Shown: positions 1 through 7,853 of the stretch, piece after piece
How the letters are laid out: every line of letters begins with the position of its first letter
How positions within the stretch are numbered: position 1 is the stretch's first letter
From: JACRFW01 sp964531745
Lineage (GTDB): Bacteria; Patescibacteriota; Patescibacteriia; Magasanikbacterales; GWA2-37-8
Reading direction: 5' to 3'
Assembly: GCA_964531745.1 (NCBI GenBank)
Contig: CAZHFX010000008.1
Location: 1-34,437, forward strand
DNA length: 34,437 bases
Translations under genes and position numbers: made by a program
Notes under the pieces: model-generated
What the model was told of the DNA's origin: nothing
What the model saw: the letters and a program-made list of their open reading frames with translations, nothing else
Database searches by the model: none

Positions 1-4
1 GGGT

Positions 5-277
5 ATGACAAAATCAGCCCTGTTATCTGCTTTGGCAGAAAAAACAGGTCTTAGTAAAAAGGACGTCGGCGGATTCCTGGATGCCTTAGTGGAGATGGCG
101 TACAAGGAAGTAAAAAAGAGCGGAGTGTTCGTGCTCCCGGGCTTGGGAAAATTGGTAAAGGTGCACCGCGCCGCCCGCATGGGCCGCAATCCGGCCACTG
201 GAGCCTCTATCCAAATTCCGGCCAAGATAGTGGTAAAATTCCGGATTGCCAAGGCCGCCAAAGAAGCCGTGCTGTAA
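5..277 (+). CDS. HU-family DNA-binding protein (paralogue 1)
   Basis: Small basic nucleoid protein of 90 residues, the usual HU length. It shows the HU order: N-terminal helices (TKSALLSALAEKTGLSKKDV), the turn LPGLGKL in place of the common GFG-F, then the DNA-binding arm RMGRNPATGASIQIPA and the C-terminal KFRIAKAAKEAV helix. HU dimers bend DNA non-specifically and compact the chromosome. The residue before the KF of the last segment is Val, not Pro, as in a divergent HU branch. The ATG lies 4 bases from the window edge, so an upstream start cannot be excluded, but the protein already begins at the normal HU N-terminus. It converges on a second, more canonical HU gene at 346-624, with a shared terminator between them. 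Confidence 0.93.
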   Translation: MTKSALLSALAEKTGLSKKDVGGFLDALVEMAYKEVKKSGVFVLPGLGKLVKVHRAARMGRNPATGASIQIPAKIVVKFRIAKAAKEAVL

Positions 278-297
278 AATTTAGAAATTCAAATCAA

Positions 298-330
298 AAA
301 AATCCGGCCGCCTAAAGCGATCGGATTTTT
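298..330. terminator. Bidirectional intrinsic terminator between the two HU genes
   Basis: A perfect 9-bp stem, AAAAATCCG (298-306) with CGGATTTTT (322-330), and a 15-nt loop. The A-run on one side and T-run on the other give a U-tract in both directions, as expected between convergent genes. Confidence 0.75.
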
Positions 331-345
331 GTTGTACGGCTTTGG

Positions 346-624
346 TTATGATTTGAGTGCATCTTTAAGCGCTTTTCCGGCCTTGAATTTTGGAACTGTG
401 ACGGCGGGGATTTGAATTTTTTGGGTAGGATTTTGCGGATTGACGCCGGTGCGCGCGGCGCGTTGTTTGGCGCTGAAAGCGCCGAAGCCGGTAAGGACTA
501 CCTCTTCGTTTTTCTTTAGAGCGGTGGTGACAAGATCAACGAACGCGTTGAGCATATCTTCGCCCTCGCGTTTTGATATGTTTAGTTTTTCGGCCAAAGC
601 TTGGGCCAAATCCGCTTTATTCAT
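346..624 (-). CDS. HU-family DNA-binding protein (paralogue 2)
   Basis: Protein of 92 residues with a textbook HU pattern: MNKADLAQALAEKLNISKRE at the N-terminus, VVLTGFGAF in the middle, the arm RTGVNPQNPTQKIQIPA, and VPKFKAGKALKDALK at the end. It should form dimers that bend and constrain DNA. The arm has NPQNPTQ where the first HU has NPATGAS, so the two copies have diverged and may differ in DNA preference or in when they are used. The start ATG at 622-624 follows an A/T-rich leader with no clear Shine-Dalgarno site. The next gene upstream, rny, lies 107 bases away on the same strand. Confidence 0.95.
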   Translation of the reverse strand: MNKADLAQALAEKLNISKREGEDMLNAFVDLVTTALKKNEEVVLTGFGAFSAKQRAARTGVNPQNPTQKIQIPAVTVPKFKAGKALKDALKS

Positions 625-730
625 AACTTATAAGGTTAAGAGTTAATAAATTTTATATAGCAAGCTATCGCTAGTGTAGCATTTTTAGATTTTTTTGGCT
701 ACATTCAGCGTAAATTAGTTATCCACAAGA

Positions 731-2281
731 TTATTTAGCGTATTCTACGACGCGAGTTTCGCGAATTACCGATACGCGGATTTCGCCGGGGTATTTTAAT
801 TCCTGTTCAATTTTGTGAGCGATATCTTTGGCCAGCTGGAAGGCGGAATAGTCGTCAACTTCGTTTGGTTTTACGAAGACGCGGATTTCGCGGCCCGCTT
901 GGATAGCGTAAACTTTTTCAATGCCGTTGAAACTGGAAGCGGTTTTTTCAAGGTCCTCTAAGCGGGTAATGTATTGCTCGTAAGAATCGCGGCGGGCGCC
1001 GATGCGGCCGGCCGAAACAGCGTCAGCGGCTTTGGTGATGGAAGAATAAGCGTTGTATGGGTTGTCGTTGTGATGAGTGAGCGCGGCTTGGCAAATATCT
1101 TCATCCATACTGAATTTTTTAAGGATCATTTGCCCGATCTCCGGGTGCGAGCCTTGTGTTTCGTGGTCAACCGATTTGCCGATGTCGTGGAAGAACCCGC
1201 ATTTCTTGGCGAGGGTCGCGTCCATGCCCAGTTCGGCGGCCATCATGCCGGCGACGTAGCCCACTTCCATAGAGTGGTTCAACACATTTTGTCCGTAGCT
1301 GGTGCGATATTTTAGACGTCCGATAATGTTGACAAGCTTGGGGTCAATGCCGGTAATGCCCATTTTATACAGCGCTTCCTCGCCAGCCTTTTTAATTTCT
1401 AGAGAGAGATCTTGTTTGGCTTTTTCCACGAACTCTTCAATGCGCGCCGGCTGAATGCGGCCGTCAATGATCAGTTTTTCAATAGCCAGTTTCGCCACCT
1501 GCCGGCGAATGGTGGAGAAGCCGGAAACGACTATAGAATCGGGCGAGTCGTCAATGATGATTTCACAGCCTGTCAATTTTTCAATAGTTTTGATATTACG
1601 GCCTTCTTTGCCGATAATGCGCCCCTTCATTTCTTCGGAGGGGATGGTAACCATACTGGAAGTATTTTCCGCGGCGTGGGAAACGGCACAGCGGTGCATG
1701 GTGCCGACAATGATATCTTTAGCTTTTTCTTCAAAGACCTCGGTTGATTCGCGCTGGAGTTTTAGAACTCGGCCGAGCAAATCATTTTTACTGGCCTCCT
1801 CCACTTTTTTGAGAAGCTCTTCTTTGGCTTGATCGCGGGTAAGAACGGCCACCTCCTGCAGTTTGGCGATTTCCTGCTCTTTGATTTGTTCAATTTCTTG
1901 TTTAATTTGCTGAACACGCTCGGCTTTTTTGACGAGTTCGGTTTGTTTGTCTTGAAACTCCAAGAGCTTTTGGTCAAACATGTTTTCCCGTTTTTCCAAA
2001 CGCTGTTTTTCGGCTTGCACTTCCTGACGCAGGCGACTCTCCTCTCGTTTGACTTCGTCCAGCATTTTAGCGGCTTTTTCTTTAGCTTCCAGGACGATAG
2101 TCTGCTGTTTGTTTTTGGCTTCGGTCAAAATGTGGTCCGCTTTAGCCTCTAGCGAGTTGATTTCAGCCTGGGCGATTTTTTTGCGTAGAAAATAGCCGAT
2201 AGCGACCCCGCCGCCTCCGGTGACGAAGACAGTCGCCAAGATGATCAGCAATTTGCTGATGAAACTCAAATTTCCGAGCAT
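731..2281 (-). CDS. rny: Ribonuclease Y
   Basis: Membrane-anchored endoribonuclease that starts mRNA decay in many bacteria without RNase E. At 516 residues it is close to the family length of about 520. Visible order: a transmembrane segment at residues 8-31; a long charged coiled coil to about 150; a KH RNA-binding domain around 210-270 with RIIGKEGRNIKTIEKLTG; an HD phosphohydrolase domain with NHSMEV, FFHDIGKSVDHE and THH; and the C-terminal IRVSVIRETRVVEYAK. All HD metal ligands appear present. The ATG at 2279-2281 is preceded at 9 nt by GAGGA, which is buried in a hairpin (2288-2311). The gene follows truB on the same strand after 233 bases. Confidence 0.97.
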   Translation of the reverse strand: MLGNLSFISKLLIILATVFVTGGGGVAIGYFLRKKIAQAEINSLEAKADHILTEAKNKQQTIVLEAKEKAAKMLDEVKREESRLRQEVQAEKQRLEKRENMFDQKLLEFQDKQTELVKKAERVQQIKQEIEQIKEQEIAKLQEVAVLTRDQAKEELLKKVEEASKNDLLGRVLKLQRESTEVFEEKAKDIIVGTMHRCAVSHAAENTSSMVTIPSEEMKGRIIGKEGRNIKTIEKLTGCEIIIDDSPDSIVVSGFSTIRRQVAKLAIEKLIIDGRIQPARIEEFVEKAKQDLSLEIKKAGEEALYKMGITGIDPKLVNIIGRLKYRTSYGQNVLNHSMEVGYVAGMMAAELGMDATLAKKCGFFHDIGKSVDHETQGSHPEIGQMILKKFSMDEDICQAALTHHNDNPYNAYSSITKAADAVSAGRIGARRDSYEQYITRLEDLEKTASSFNGIEKVYAIQAGREIRVFVKPNEVDDYSAFQLAKDIAHKIEQELKYPGEIRVSVIRETRVVEYAK

Positions 2282-2287
2282 ATGATA

Positions 2288-2311
2288 AAATCCTCATGAT
2301 TTTGAGGATTT
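2288..2311 (-). promoter_or_regulatory. Hairpin covering the rny ribosome-binding site
   Basis: AAATCCTCA (2288-2296) and TGAGGATTT (2303-2311) form a perfect 9-bp stem with a 6-nt loop. On the rny strand the 3' arm contains GAGGA (2295-2291), 9 nt before the rny ATG, so folding would hide the Shine-Dalgarno site. It is followed by TTTTAT, so it could also act as a terminator after truB. The rest of the 233-base truB-rny spacer holds a 12-bp direct repeat (2359-2370 and 2385-2396, GAGCGTTTTAGG) and an inverted repeat CGGTAAA/TTTACCG (2413-2419/2439-2445). I see no tRNA or recognisable ncRNA there. Confidence 0.55.
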
Positions 2312-2358
2312 CGTTATGCCACGAAGTGAAGAAAGAAGCGGCCAATTACAACAACACC

Positions 2359-2396
2359 GAGCGTTTTAGGCGTTCGCTTTTTTGGAGCGTTTTAGG
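2359..2396. repeat. 12-bp direct repeat in the rny leader
   Basis: GAGCGTTTTAGG occurs at 2359-2370 and again at 2385-2396, 26 bases apart, separated by a T-run. It lies in the spacer upstream of rny and belongs to no coding region I can support. The role is unknown: possibly a protein-binding site or part of a leader RNA fold. Confidence 0.45.
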
Positions 2397-2514
2397 TCCT
2401 GTGCCCGAGTCGCGGTAAAAGACATAGTTGAGAATAGATTTACCGTAAAATTAGCCAAAACTCCCGTGTTCCTTTCTAGCGTGGAGGAAACGATTTCTCA
2501 AAATCTCTTAATAG

Positions 2515-3300
2515 TTAAAGTGAATATAGTGTAGCACAAGCGCGCGCGCGTGTCAATGCCATTGCCGGGGTTTGCGCTTGATTGAGATGGTATTCGCCAA
2601 TTTTAGTGCGCGTTAATTCTGCGCAGTAGGCACCGGTACCCAGTTTCTTGCCAATGTCTTCGGCCAGCGTGCGGATGTATGTTCCCGCGCCGCAACTCGC
2701 TTCAATTTTTAGGACTGGCCAAGAATATTCCAATAATTTAATATCAAATATTTCAATCTCATTCGGCCGCCTCTCAATTTCTTTTCCCTGCCGCGCCAAT
2801 TTGTACAATCTTGTCCCGTTTACACTTTTGGCCGAATACATCGGAGGGGTTTGAAGTTGTCGGCCGGTGAAGGACCATAATTTTTTTTTAATATCATTTT
2901 TATCGGGTTTTGTCAGCGGTTCATTGTTAATTGTTATTTTTCCCGTTGGATCTCCTGTGTCACTCACCGCCCCCAGCTGGATAGTTGCTAGGTAGGTTTT
3001 GGGAAGGTTTTTAAATTCATCAAGGCGTTTGGTGGCCTCGCGGCCAATGCCGATGATCAAAAGCCCGGTCGCGAAGGGGTCAAGGGTGCCGGCGTGCCCG
3101 ATTTTGATTCGTTTTGGTTTGTCACTCTGGTTCTGTCGTTCGTGAGCGGCGGGAGAAGAATCCCTTACGTTTGGTTTAAGGGATCTTTCGTTCCGCTCAA
3201 GATGACAATGTTGAAGTATCTTTCGGATATAGCCAACCACATCAAAACTGGTCCAGCCAGCTGGTTTGTTGATGAGAAGGAATGATAAAGGTAGCGCCAT
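2515..3300 (-). CDS. truB: tRNA pseudouridine(55) synthase TruB, with an in-frame repeat insert
   Basis: Converts U55 of the tRNA T-loop to pseudouridine. It is 261 residues long. Family motifs: LLINKPAGWTSFDVV at the N-terminus, GHAGTLDPFATG with the catalytic Asp, the TPPMYSAKSVNG segment, and CGAGTYIRTLAEDIG. Residues 32-61 (starting HCHLERNERS) do not belong to the family. They are the translation of a palindromic repeat (3120-3207) inserted between the first helix and the catalytic GHAGTLDP loop, with the frame kept open. The protein may still fold, because the insert sits in a connecting loop. A good promoter (TTGACG-N17-TATACT, - strand) lies just upstream, putting the transcript start only about 6 nt before the ATG. 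Confidence 0.95.
   Translation of the reverse strand: MALPLSFLLINKPAGWTSFDVVGYIRKILQHCHLERNERSLKPNVRDSSPAAHERQNQSDKPKRIKIGHAGTLDPFATGLLIIGIGREATKRLDEFKNLPKTYLATIQLGAVSDTGDPTGKITINNEPLTKPDKNDIKKKLWSFTGRQLQTPPMYSAKSVNGTRLYKLARQGKEIERRPNEIEIFDIKLLEYSWPVLKIEASCGAGTYIRTLAEDIGKKLGTGAYCAELTRTKIGEYHLNQAQTPAMALTRARACATLYSL
3120..3207. repeat. Family A palindromic element inside truB
   Basis: The ends are TGTCACTCTGG (3120) and CTCAAGATGACA (ending 3207), imperfect terminal inverted repeats matching those of the copies in rsmA and the O-antigen-ligase-like gene. The internal stem is ATCCCTTA (3160-3167) with TAAGGGAT (3177-3184), 8 bp perfect. The corresponding stem in rsmA is ATCTCTGTCC/GGACAGAGAT, so the sequence changed but pairing was kept. 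The element is translated in frame as part of TruB. Confidence 0.8.
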
Positions 3301-3312
3301 AAAGTTTTGGTT

Positions 3313-3341
3313 AGTATACGAGTTGTTTGGTCGTTCGTCAA
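3313..3341 (-). promoter_or_regulatory. truB promoter
   Basis: On the - strand, TTGACG (3341-3336) and TATACT (3318-3313) with a 17-bp spacer. The expected start point, near 3306, is about 6 nt from the truB ATG, giving an almost leaderless mRNA. It is divergent from the infB promoter. Confidence 0.65.
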
Positions 3342-3368
3342 AAATTGGGCGCTTGTAAGGGCGTCCGT

Positions 3369-3397
3369 TTGACTGCGGCGCCTTTTTTATATATACT
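3369..3397 (+). promoter_or_regulatory. infB promoter
   Basis: TTGACT (3369-3374), a 17-bp spacer, and TATACT (3392-3397). The expected transcript start is near 3404, about 10 nt before the infB ATG at 3414, so the leader is very short. Confidence 0.65.
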
Positions 3398-3413
3398 AGG
3401 GGGACTTTCCTTT

Positions 3414-5429
3414 ATGAATGTTACCGAATTAGCGCGACAACTCCGTATTCACCCGCAAAAGCTTCTGCAAGTGTTGCCGGAGTTTGGTTATGATATTGGC
3501 GCTAAGTCCATCAAAGTTGATGACCGCGTCGCGAGCCAGATTCAGCGCGATTGGCGGCGCATTAAATTGGTTTTGGAAAGACGCGAACAGGAAGAGCGCG
3601 ATAAACAAAAAGAACTGGAAAAAGAACAGCGTAAGGAGAGCGGCGCCAAAGTAACTCTGCCGCGCGTTTTGACGGTGCGCGAGCTCGCGGATATTTTGGC
3701 AATCCCCATCAATCGGCTCATCATGGAGCTCATGAAGAATGGCATCCTCACTAATCAAAACGAGAATATTGATTATGACACGGCCGTCATTATGGCCGAG
3801 GAACTTGGTTTCGCGGTGGAGAAGGCGGGCGTTCCGACTGTAGCGGCTTTCAATAAGCATACGGAAAGTTTGGAAAATATTTTAGCGACGCCGGGAACGA
3901 CCCCGCGGCCGCCGGTGATTGTGGTGATGGGCCACGTTGATCATGGTAAAACAAAATTGCTTGATTCCATCCGTCATACCAATGTGATGGCAGGCGAGGC
4001 GGGCGGCATTACTCAGCATATCGGCGCTTATCAGGTGGTTTGGACCAACCCCAAGACTAAAGAAAAAACTCCGCTTACTTTCATTGACACTCCCGGCCAC
4101 GAAGCATTTACGGTGATGCGTAGCCGCGGCGCGAAAGTGGCAGACATCGCCATTTTGGTGGTGGCGGGGGACGACAGCGTGAAGCCGCAGACGGTGGAAG
4201 CCATCAACATTATTAAAGCCGCGAAACTGCCGCTGGTGGTGGCGATAAACAAAATTGACAAACCGGGTGCCGATCCGAAGCGGGTATGCGCCGATTTGGC
4301 CCAGCGCGGCATTCAGGTGGAAGGGTGGGGCGGCGACGTGCCTAAGGTGGAAATTTCCGCGAAACAAAATTTGAACATTGATACCCTGCTAGATACGCTT
4401 CTTATTGTGGCTGATATGAACGCGGGAATAATCAAGGCCGATCCGGATCGTCCAGCCGCTGGCACGGTCATTGAAGCGCACGTTGACAAAGGCGCCGGGC
4501 CGGTGGCGACTATTTTGGTGCAAACCGGCACATTGCGCGTTAACGATCCGCTGGTAGTGAACGGAGAAATTTATGGCAAAGCGCGCGCGCTCAAAGATCA
4601 CCGCGGCGAACCGATCGCGTCCGCTCCGCCCAGCTGTCCGGTGCGTATTTTGGGCTTTAAAATTGCTCCGCAAGTGGGCGATGTGCTTGATGTCGGCAGC
4701 GCCGCGGGCGCGGCGGCCGTGGATGTGCGTGTCAAGAAATCCCAGCAAACTGGCGCCGAGAAGCACAGCGCGGGGCAGGATAATGACGAGAACACCGAGG
4801 AGGCGAAGAAGACTTTGAATTTGGTTATCAAGGCCGACACGCTAGGGTCGCTTGAAGCTATTATTGGTTCTTTAGAGAGCATTAAGAGCGACGAGGTCGG
4901 CGTGAAAGTGGTAGCCAAAGGTTTGGGGAATATCACGGCGGATGACGTTAAACGCGCTGAAACCTCGCAAGGCATGATTTTTGGTTTTAACGTCACTACT
5001 TCACCGGTCGCCTTTGAAATGATTCAGGCGGGGGGTATAATTTTTGAACAGTACCGCGTCATCTACGATTTGCTTGACCGCGTCAAGGATGAGCTTCAGA
5101 AATTGCTCATTCCGGAATTGGTCACCACCGAACTCGGCGTGTTTAAGGTAGTCGCCTTATTCCGCACGGGGAAAAAAGTTATGATCGTGGGCGGCCGGGT
5201 GGAGCAGGGCAAGCTTATCAAGGATGGCAGGGCGCGGGTGAAGCGCGCTGGCGGGATTATCGGTTTTGGCAAGATCGCCCAGCTCCAGAGCGGCAAGCAG
5301 AGCGTAAACGAGGTGCCGGAAGGCAATGAATGCGGCCTGCAGTTTGAAGGAAAAATGAAATTGGAAGTAGGGGACGTGTTGGAAGTATATAAGGAAGAGA
5401 GTAAAGAGAAGAAACTGGTGTTGAAATAG
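3414..5429 (+). CDS. infB: Translation initiation factor IF-2
   Basis: GTPase that brings initiator fMet-tRNA to the 30S subunit and promotes 50S joining. With the ATG at 3414 it has 671 residues, on the short side for IF-2 because the N-terminal extension is brief. The N-terminus MNVTELARQLRIHPQKLL is the usual IF2_N start, which supports this start over the longer open frame beginning at 3327. A charged helical linker follows, then a second IF2_N-like region. The G domain shows GHVDHGKT, DTPGHEAF, NKID and SAK. Domain II follows, and the C-terminal domains end with LEVGDVLEVY. It is not next to nusA here, unlike the common nusA-infB arrangement. A long hairpin (5431-5495) follows. Confidence 0.97.
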   Translation: MNVTELARQLRIHPQKLLQVLPEFGYDIGAKSIKVDDRVASQIQRDWRRIKLVLERREQEERDKQKELEKEQRKESGAKVTLPRVLTVRELADILAIPINRLIMELMKNGILTNQNENIDYDTAVIMAEELGFAVEKAGVPTVAAFNKHTESLENILATPGTTPRPPVIVVMGHVDHGKTKLLDSIRHTNVMAGEAGGITQHIGAYQVVWTNPKTKEKTPLTFIDTPGHEAFTVMRSRGAKVADIAILVVAGDDSVKPQTVEAINIIKAAKLPLVVAINKIDKPGADPKRVCADLAQRGIQVEGWGGDVPKVEISAKQNLNIDTLLDTLLIVADMNAGIIKADPDRPAAGTVIEAHVDKGAGPVATILVQTGTLRVNDPLVVNGEIYGKARALKDHRGEPIASAPPSCPVRILGFKIAPQVGDVLDVGSAAGAAAVDVRVKKSQQTGAEKHSAGQDNDENTEEAKKTLNLVIKADTLGSLEAIIGSLESIKSDEVGVKVVAKGLGNITADDVKRAETSQGMIFGFNVTTSPVAFEMIQAGGIIFEQYRVIYDLLDRVKDELQKLLIPELVTTELGVFKVVALFRTGKKVMIVGGRVEQGKLIKDGRARVKRAGGIIGFGKIAQLQSGKQSVNEVPEGNECGLQFEGKMKLEVGDVLEVYKEESKEKKLVLK

Positions 5430-5430
5430 C

Positions 5431-5495
5431 GAGTAGAAAGCAGAGAGTAGGTGGTAGTAAGGTGTTTAATTTTTACTACTTTTTACTCTCTACTC
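5431..5495 (+). terminator. Long imperfect hairpin after infB
   Basis: Nested pairs: GTAGTAA (5454-5460) with TTACTAC (5473-5479), AGAGAGTA (5442-5449) with TACTCTCT (5484-5491), and GAGTAG with CTACTC at the base. It starts at the infB stop and is followed by an A/T-rich stretch but not a clean U-tract. It may end infB transcription or protect its 3' end. It is similar in style to the hairpin at 27066-27136. Confidence 0.5.
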
Positions 5496-5516
5496 CTTAC
5501 TTATTAAAATTATTTT

Positions 5517-5837
5517 ATGGAAAATACTTTTACTGACACAAATTTTAATGTGGAGGTTTTACAATCCGCGGTTCCGGTTTTTGTTGATTTTTGGGCGCCT
5601 TGGTGCGGCCCGTGCCGAATGATGGGGCCGATTGTGGAAACTCTAGCCGCCGAAATGGCCGGGCAAAAAGTTAAAATCGGCAAATTGAACGTGGATGAGA
5701 ACCCGAACACCGCCGGGCAGTACAATGTGATGAGCATTCCGACCTTTCTTCTTTTCAAAGGAGGCCAGGTGGCCGACCAAATGGTCGGCGGCATGCAGAA
5801 AGAGAAGTTGGAAGAAATGATCAAGAAGCATATTTAA
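5517..5837 (+). CDS. trxA: Thioredoxin
   Basis: Protein of 106 residues, standard thioredoxin length. It has the active site WCGPC (residues 29-33) and the cis-Pro loop SIPTFLLFKGG near residue 74, so it should be an active dithiol-disulfide oxidoreductase in the cytoplasm. The ATG at 5517 follows the A/T-rich end of the infB-trxA spacer with no obvious Shine-Dalgarno site. The gene ends only 8 bases before the gdhA ATG, so the two are very likely co-transcribed. The product of gdhA carries an unusual four-cysteine stretch, which makes a redox link possible, though this is inference. Confidence 0.96.
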   Translation: MENTFTDTNFNVEVLQSAVPVFVDFWAPWCGPCRMMGPIVETLAAEMAGQKVKIGKLNVDENPNTAGQYNVMSIPTFLLFKGGQVADQMVGGMQKEKLEEMIKKHI

Positions 5838-5845
5838 AATTGCGT

Positions 5846-7129
5846 ATGCCGTCATCTCCTTTTCAGAATGCTTTATTACAGCTTGAAGTGGCGGCGAAAA
5901 TTTTGGCGTTTTCTCCCGAAATTGTCAAAGTGCTGTCAACGCCAGATCGAATTTATCAAGAGCTAATTACGATTAAGCTTGACAACGGTAGCGAGAAAAC
6001 GTTCACCGCTTTTCGCAGTCAATATAACGACGCGCTCGGCCCGTATAAGGGCGGGATTCGGTTTCACCCAAACGTATCGGAAGACGAGGTCAAGGCCTTG
6101 TCATTTTGGATGATGGTGAAATGCGCGGCGGTGGGCCTGCCGCTCGGCGGCGGCAAAGGCGGCGTAATTGTGAATTCGAAAGAGCTGTCTTCTTCTGAAA
6201 TTGAGCGTTTGTCGCGCGCCTACATGCGGGCGTTCTATAAATATTTGGGGCCGACGAAAGATGTGCCGGCGCCGGATGTGTATACCACGTCGGAGATTAT
6301 GGGCTGGATGCTGGATGAATATGAAAAATTAACGGATACGCACGCGCCCGGTATGATTACGGGCAAACCTTTGGCGCTCGGCGGCTCGCGTGGCCGTAGT
6401 TCGGCCACGGCGCAAGGCGGCGTGTTCGTGCTGGAAGAGCTGATGAGAAAACTTGGCAAAAAACCGGAAGAAACGACCGTCGCCATTCAGGGTTTCGGAA
6501 ACGCCGGCAGTTTTATGGCTAAAATTTTACATGGTCTCGGCTACAAAATTGTCGCGGTGAGCGATTCGCAGGGCGGTGTTTACAATGAAGAGGGGGTAGA
6601 CCCGCAAAAAGCGGAAAAATTGAAAAAGGCCGGCGGTCAGCTGGGCTGTTATTGTGTGGGCACAGTGTGTACTCTAGAGCAAATGCCCAGTATGGGGCCA
6701 TGCCGGGCGATTAACAACGCTGAACTTTTGGAATTGGCGGTAGATGTGCTCATCCCAGCGGCTTTGGAAAATCAGATTACGGTTGAAAACGCGCCGCGCG
6801 TTAAAGCGAAAATTATCGCCGAGCTCGCCAACGGCCCCACCACTCCCGAGGCCGATGAAATTTTATTTCAAAAGGGCGTCATTGTCATTCCCGATGTGCT
6901 TATGAATGCCGGCGGCGTTACGGTATCCTACTTTGAACAGGTGCAAAATGCGACGAATTATTATTGGCCAGAGGCGGAAGTGCTGGAAAAATTGAAAAAG
7001 ATTATGGTGGAATCATTCCACGCCGTCTGGGCGGCCAAAGAAAAATATAATATCAAAATGCGCACGGCCGCGTTTGTACTCGCGTTGGAGCGGGTGGCGG
7101 CGGCGATGCGGGCGCGGGGAAGGGTGTAA
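5846..7129 (+). CDS. gdhA: Glutamate dehydrogenase family protein
   Basis: Catalyses reversible oxidative deamination of glutamate to 2-oxoglutarate and ammonia with NAD(P). It is 427 residues from the ATG at 5846 (a TTG at 5840 in frame is less likely). Family signatures: GPYKGGIRFHP, then LPLGGGKGGV with the catalytic-site Lys, KDVPAPDVYT, GKPLALGGSRGR, the Rossmann stretch VAIQGFGNAGSF, and IPAALENQIT followed by ELANGPTTPEAD. An odd feature is a short stretch at about residues 265-287 with Cys 268, 270, 275 and 286, where the typical family has a shorter linker with no cysteine cluster. The gene is 8 bases after trxA. Cofactor preference cannot be decided by eye. Confidence 0.94.
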   Translation: MPSSPFQNALLQLEVAAKILAFSPEIVKVLSTPDRIYQELITIKLDNGSEKTFTAFRSQYNDALGPYKGGIRFHPNVSEDEVKALSFWMMVKCAAVGLPLGGGKGGVIVNSKELSSSEIERLSRAYMRAFYKYLGPTKDVPAPDVYTTSEIMGWMLDEYEKLTDTHAPGMITGKPLALGGSRGRSSATAQGGVFVLEELMRKLGKKPEETTVAIQGFGNAGSFMAKILHGLGYKIVAVSDSQGGVYNEEGVDPQKAEKLKKAGGQLGCYCVGTVCTLEQMPSMGPCRAINNAELLELAVDVLIPAALENQITVENAPRVKAKIIAELANGPTTPEADEILFQKGVIVIPDVLMNAGGVTVSYFEQVQNATNYYWPEAEVLEKLKKIMVESFHAVWAAKEKYNIKMRTAAFVLALERVAAAMRARGRV

Positions 7130-7131
7130 AA

Positions 7132-7160
7132 TTGCGCGAACTCGGCTCGGGCTGTACAAT
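7132..7160 (+). promoter_or_regulatory. Promoter for the GT2 gene
   Basis: TTGCGC (7132-7137), 17-bp spacer, TACAAT (7155-7160). The ATG at 7167 lies 6 nt past the -10 box, so a transcript from here would be leaderless. Confidence 0.55.
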
Positions 7161-7166
7161 AGGGCC

Positions 7167-7853
7167 ATGCTTGTTTCGCTTATTATCCCGACATACAACG
7201 AGGTCGAAAATTTGTCGCTACTCTTGGCGGAAATTTTTAAGTATTGGCCGAAAGATATTCAAGCCGAATTGATTATTGTTGATGACAACTCGCCCGATGG
7301 CACTGGCGTCGCGGCGGAAGGTCTGGCGGGAAAATATCCCGTCCGAGCGATTCACCGTTTCGGCAAACTTGGTCTGGGCGCGGCGGTGCGCGCTGGGTTC
7401 GCCGAGGCCAAAGGCGAAATACTCGGCGTGATGGACGCTGATTTGAGCCATGACCCGGCGATTCTGCCGCAAATGTTTTCCGCGCTTTCCGACAAGGACA
7501 TTGTTATCGGCAGCCGATTTTTACCCGAGAGCTTGGTGGACGATTGGCCTCGGTGGCGGCGGCTGGTTTCTCAAGTCGGCGTCTGGTTTGCCGGAAAAAT
7601 AATTAGAGCGCCGGTAGCCGATCCGTTGAGCGGTTATTTTTTTTTGCGGCGGTCGGTGTTAGATGGCGTTTTGCTCACTGCCGCCGGCTACAAAATTTTA
7701 TTTGAGATACTGTGCAAGGGAAATTACGCGAGCATCAAGGAGATCCCATTTCATTTTCGTAAACGCGAACACAGTACTTCAAAATTAAATTTTAAAGAGC
7801 ATTGGTTGTTTTTGAAGCAAGTTGTCTCTTATGCCCGAATTACCCGAGGTTGA
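7167..7853 (+). CDS. GT2 glycosyltransferase, polyprenyl-phosphate mannosyltransferase-like
   Basis: Family 2 glycosyltransferase of 228 residues, of the dolichol/polyprenyl-phosphate sugar transferase type. It moves a sugar from a nucleotide donor to a lipid phosphate at the inner membrane face. Seen in the sequence: SLIIPTYNEVENL at the N-terminus, IIVDDNSPDGTG, then MDADLSHDP with the metal-binding DxD-type motif, IGSRF, DPLSGYFFLRRSV, and a late FHFRKREHSTSKLNFKEH typical of this subgroup. No C-terminal membrane helices, so it is the short soluble type. An open frame extends upstream to 7074, but the family start and the promoter point to 7167. Its 3' end overlaps the start of the mutM remnant by 23 bases. 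Confidence 0.92.
   Translation: MLVSLIIPTYNEVENLSLLLAEIFKYWPKDIQAELIIVDDNSPDGTGVAAEGLAGKYPVRAIHRFGKLGLGAAVRAGFAEAKGEILGVMDADLSHDPAILPQMFSALSDKDIVIGSRFLPESLVDDWPRWRRLVSQVGVWFAGKIIRAPVADPLSGYFFLRRSVLDGVLLTAAGYKILFEILCKGNYASIKEIPFHFRKREHSTSKLNFKEHWLFLKQVVSYARITRG

Noticed and set aside
2282..2514. Known structured RNA (tRNA, SRP RNA, 6S) in the truB-rny spacer
   Set aside because: I could not build a cloverleaf on either strand and saw no conserved SRP core. Only short hairpins are present.
3348..3388. GGCGC...GCGCC hairpin followed by six T between truB and infB
   Set aside because: It looks like a terminator, but it lies between two divergent promoters, with no + strand gene before it, and overlaps the infB promoter. 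The stem is only 5 bp with a 25-nt loop.
3327..3413. Longer N-terminus for infB
   Set aside because: The extra 29 residues run across the -35 and -10 boxes and are not family-like. MNVTELARQL at 3414 matches the normal IF-2 start.
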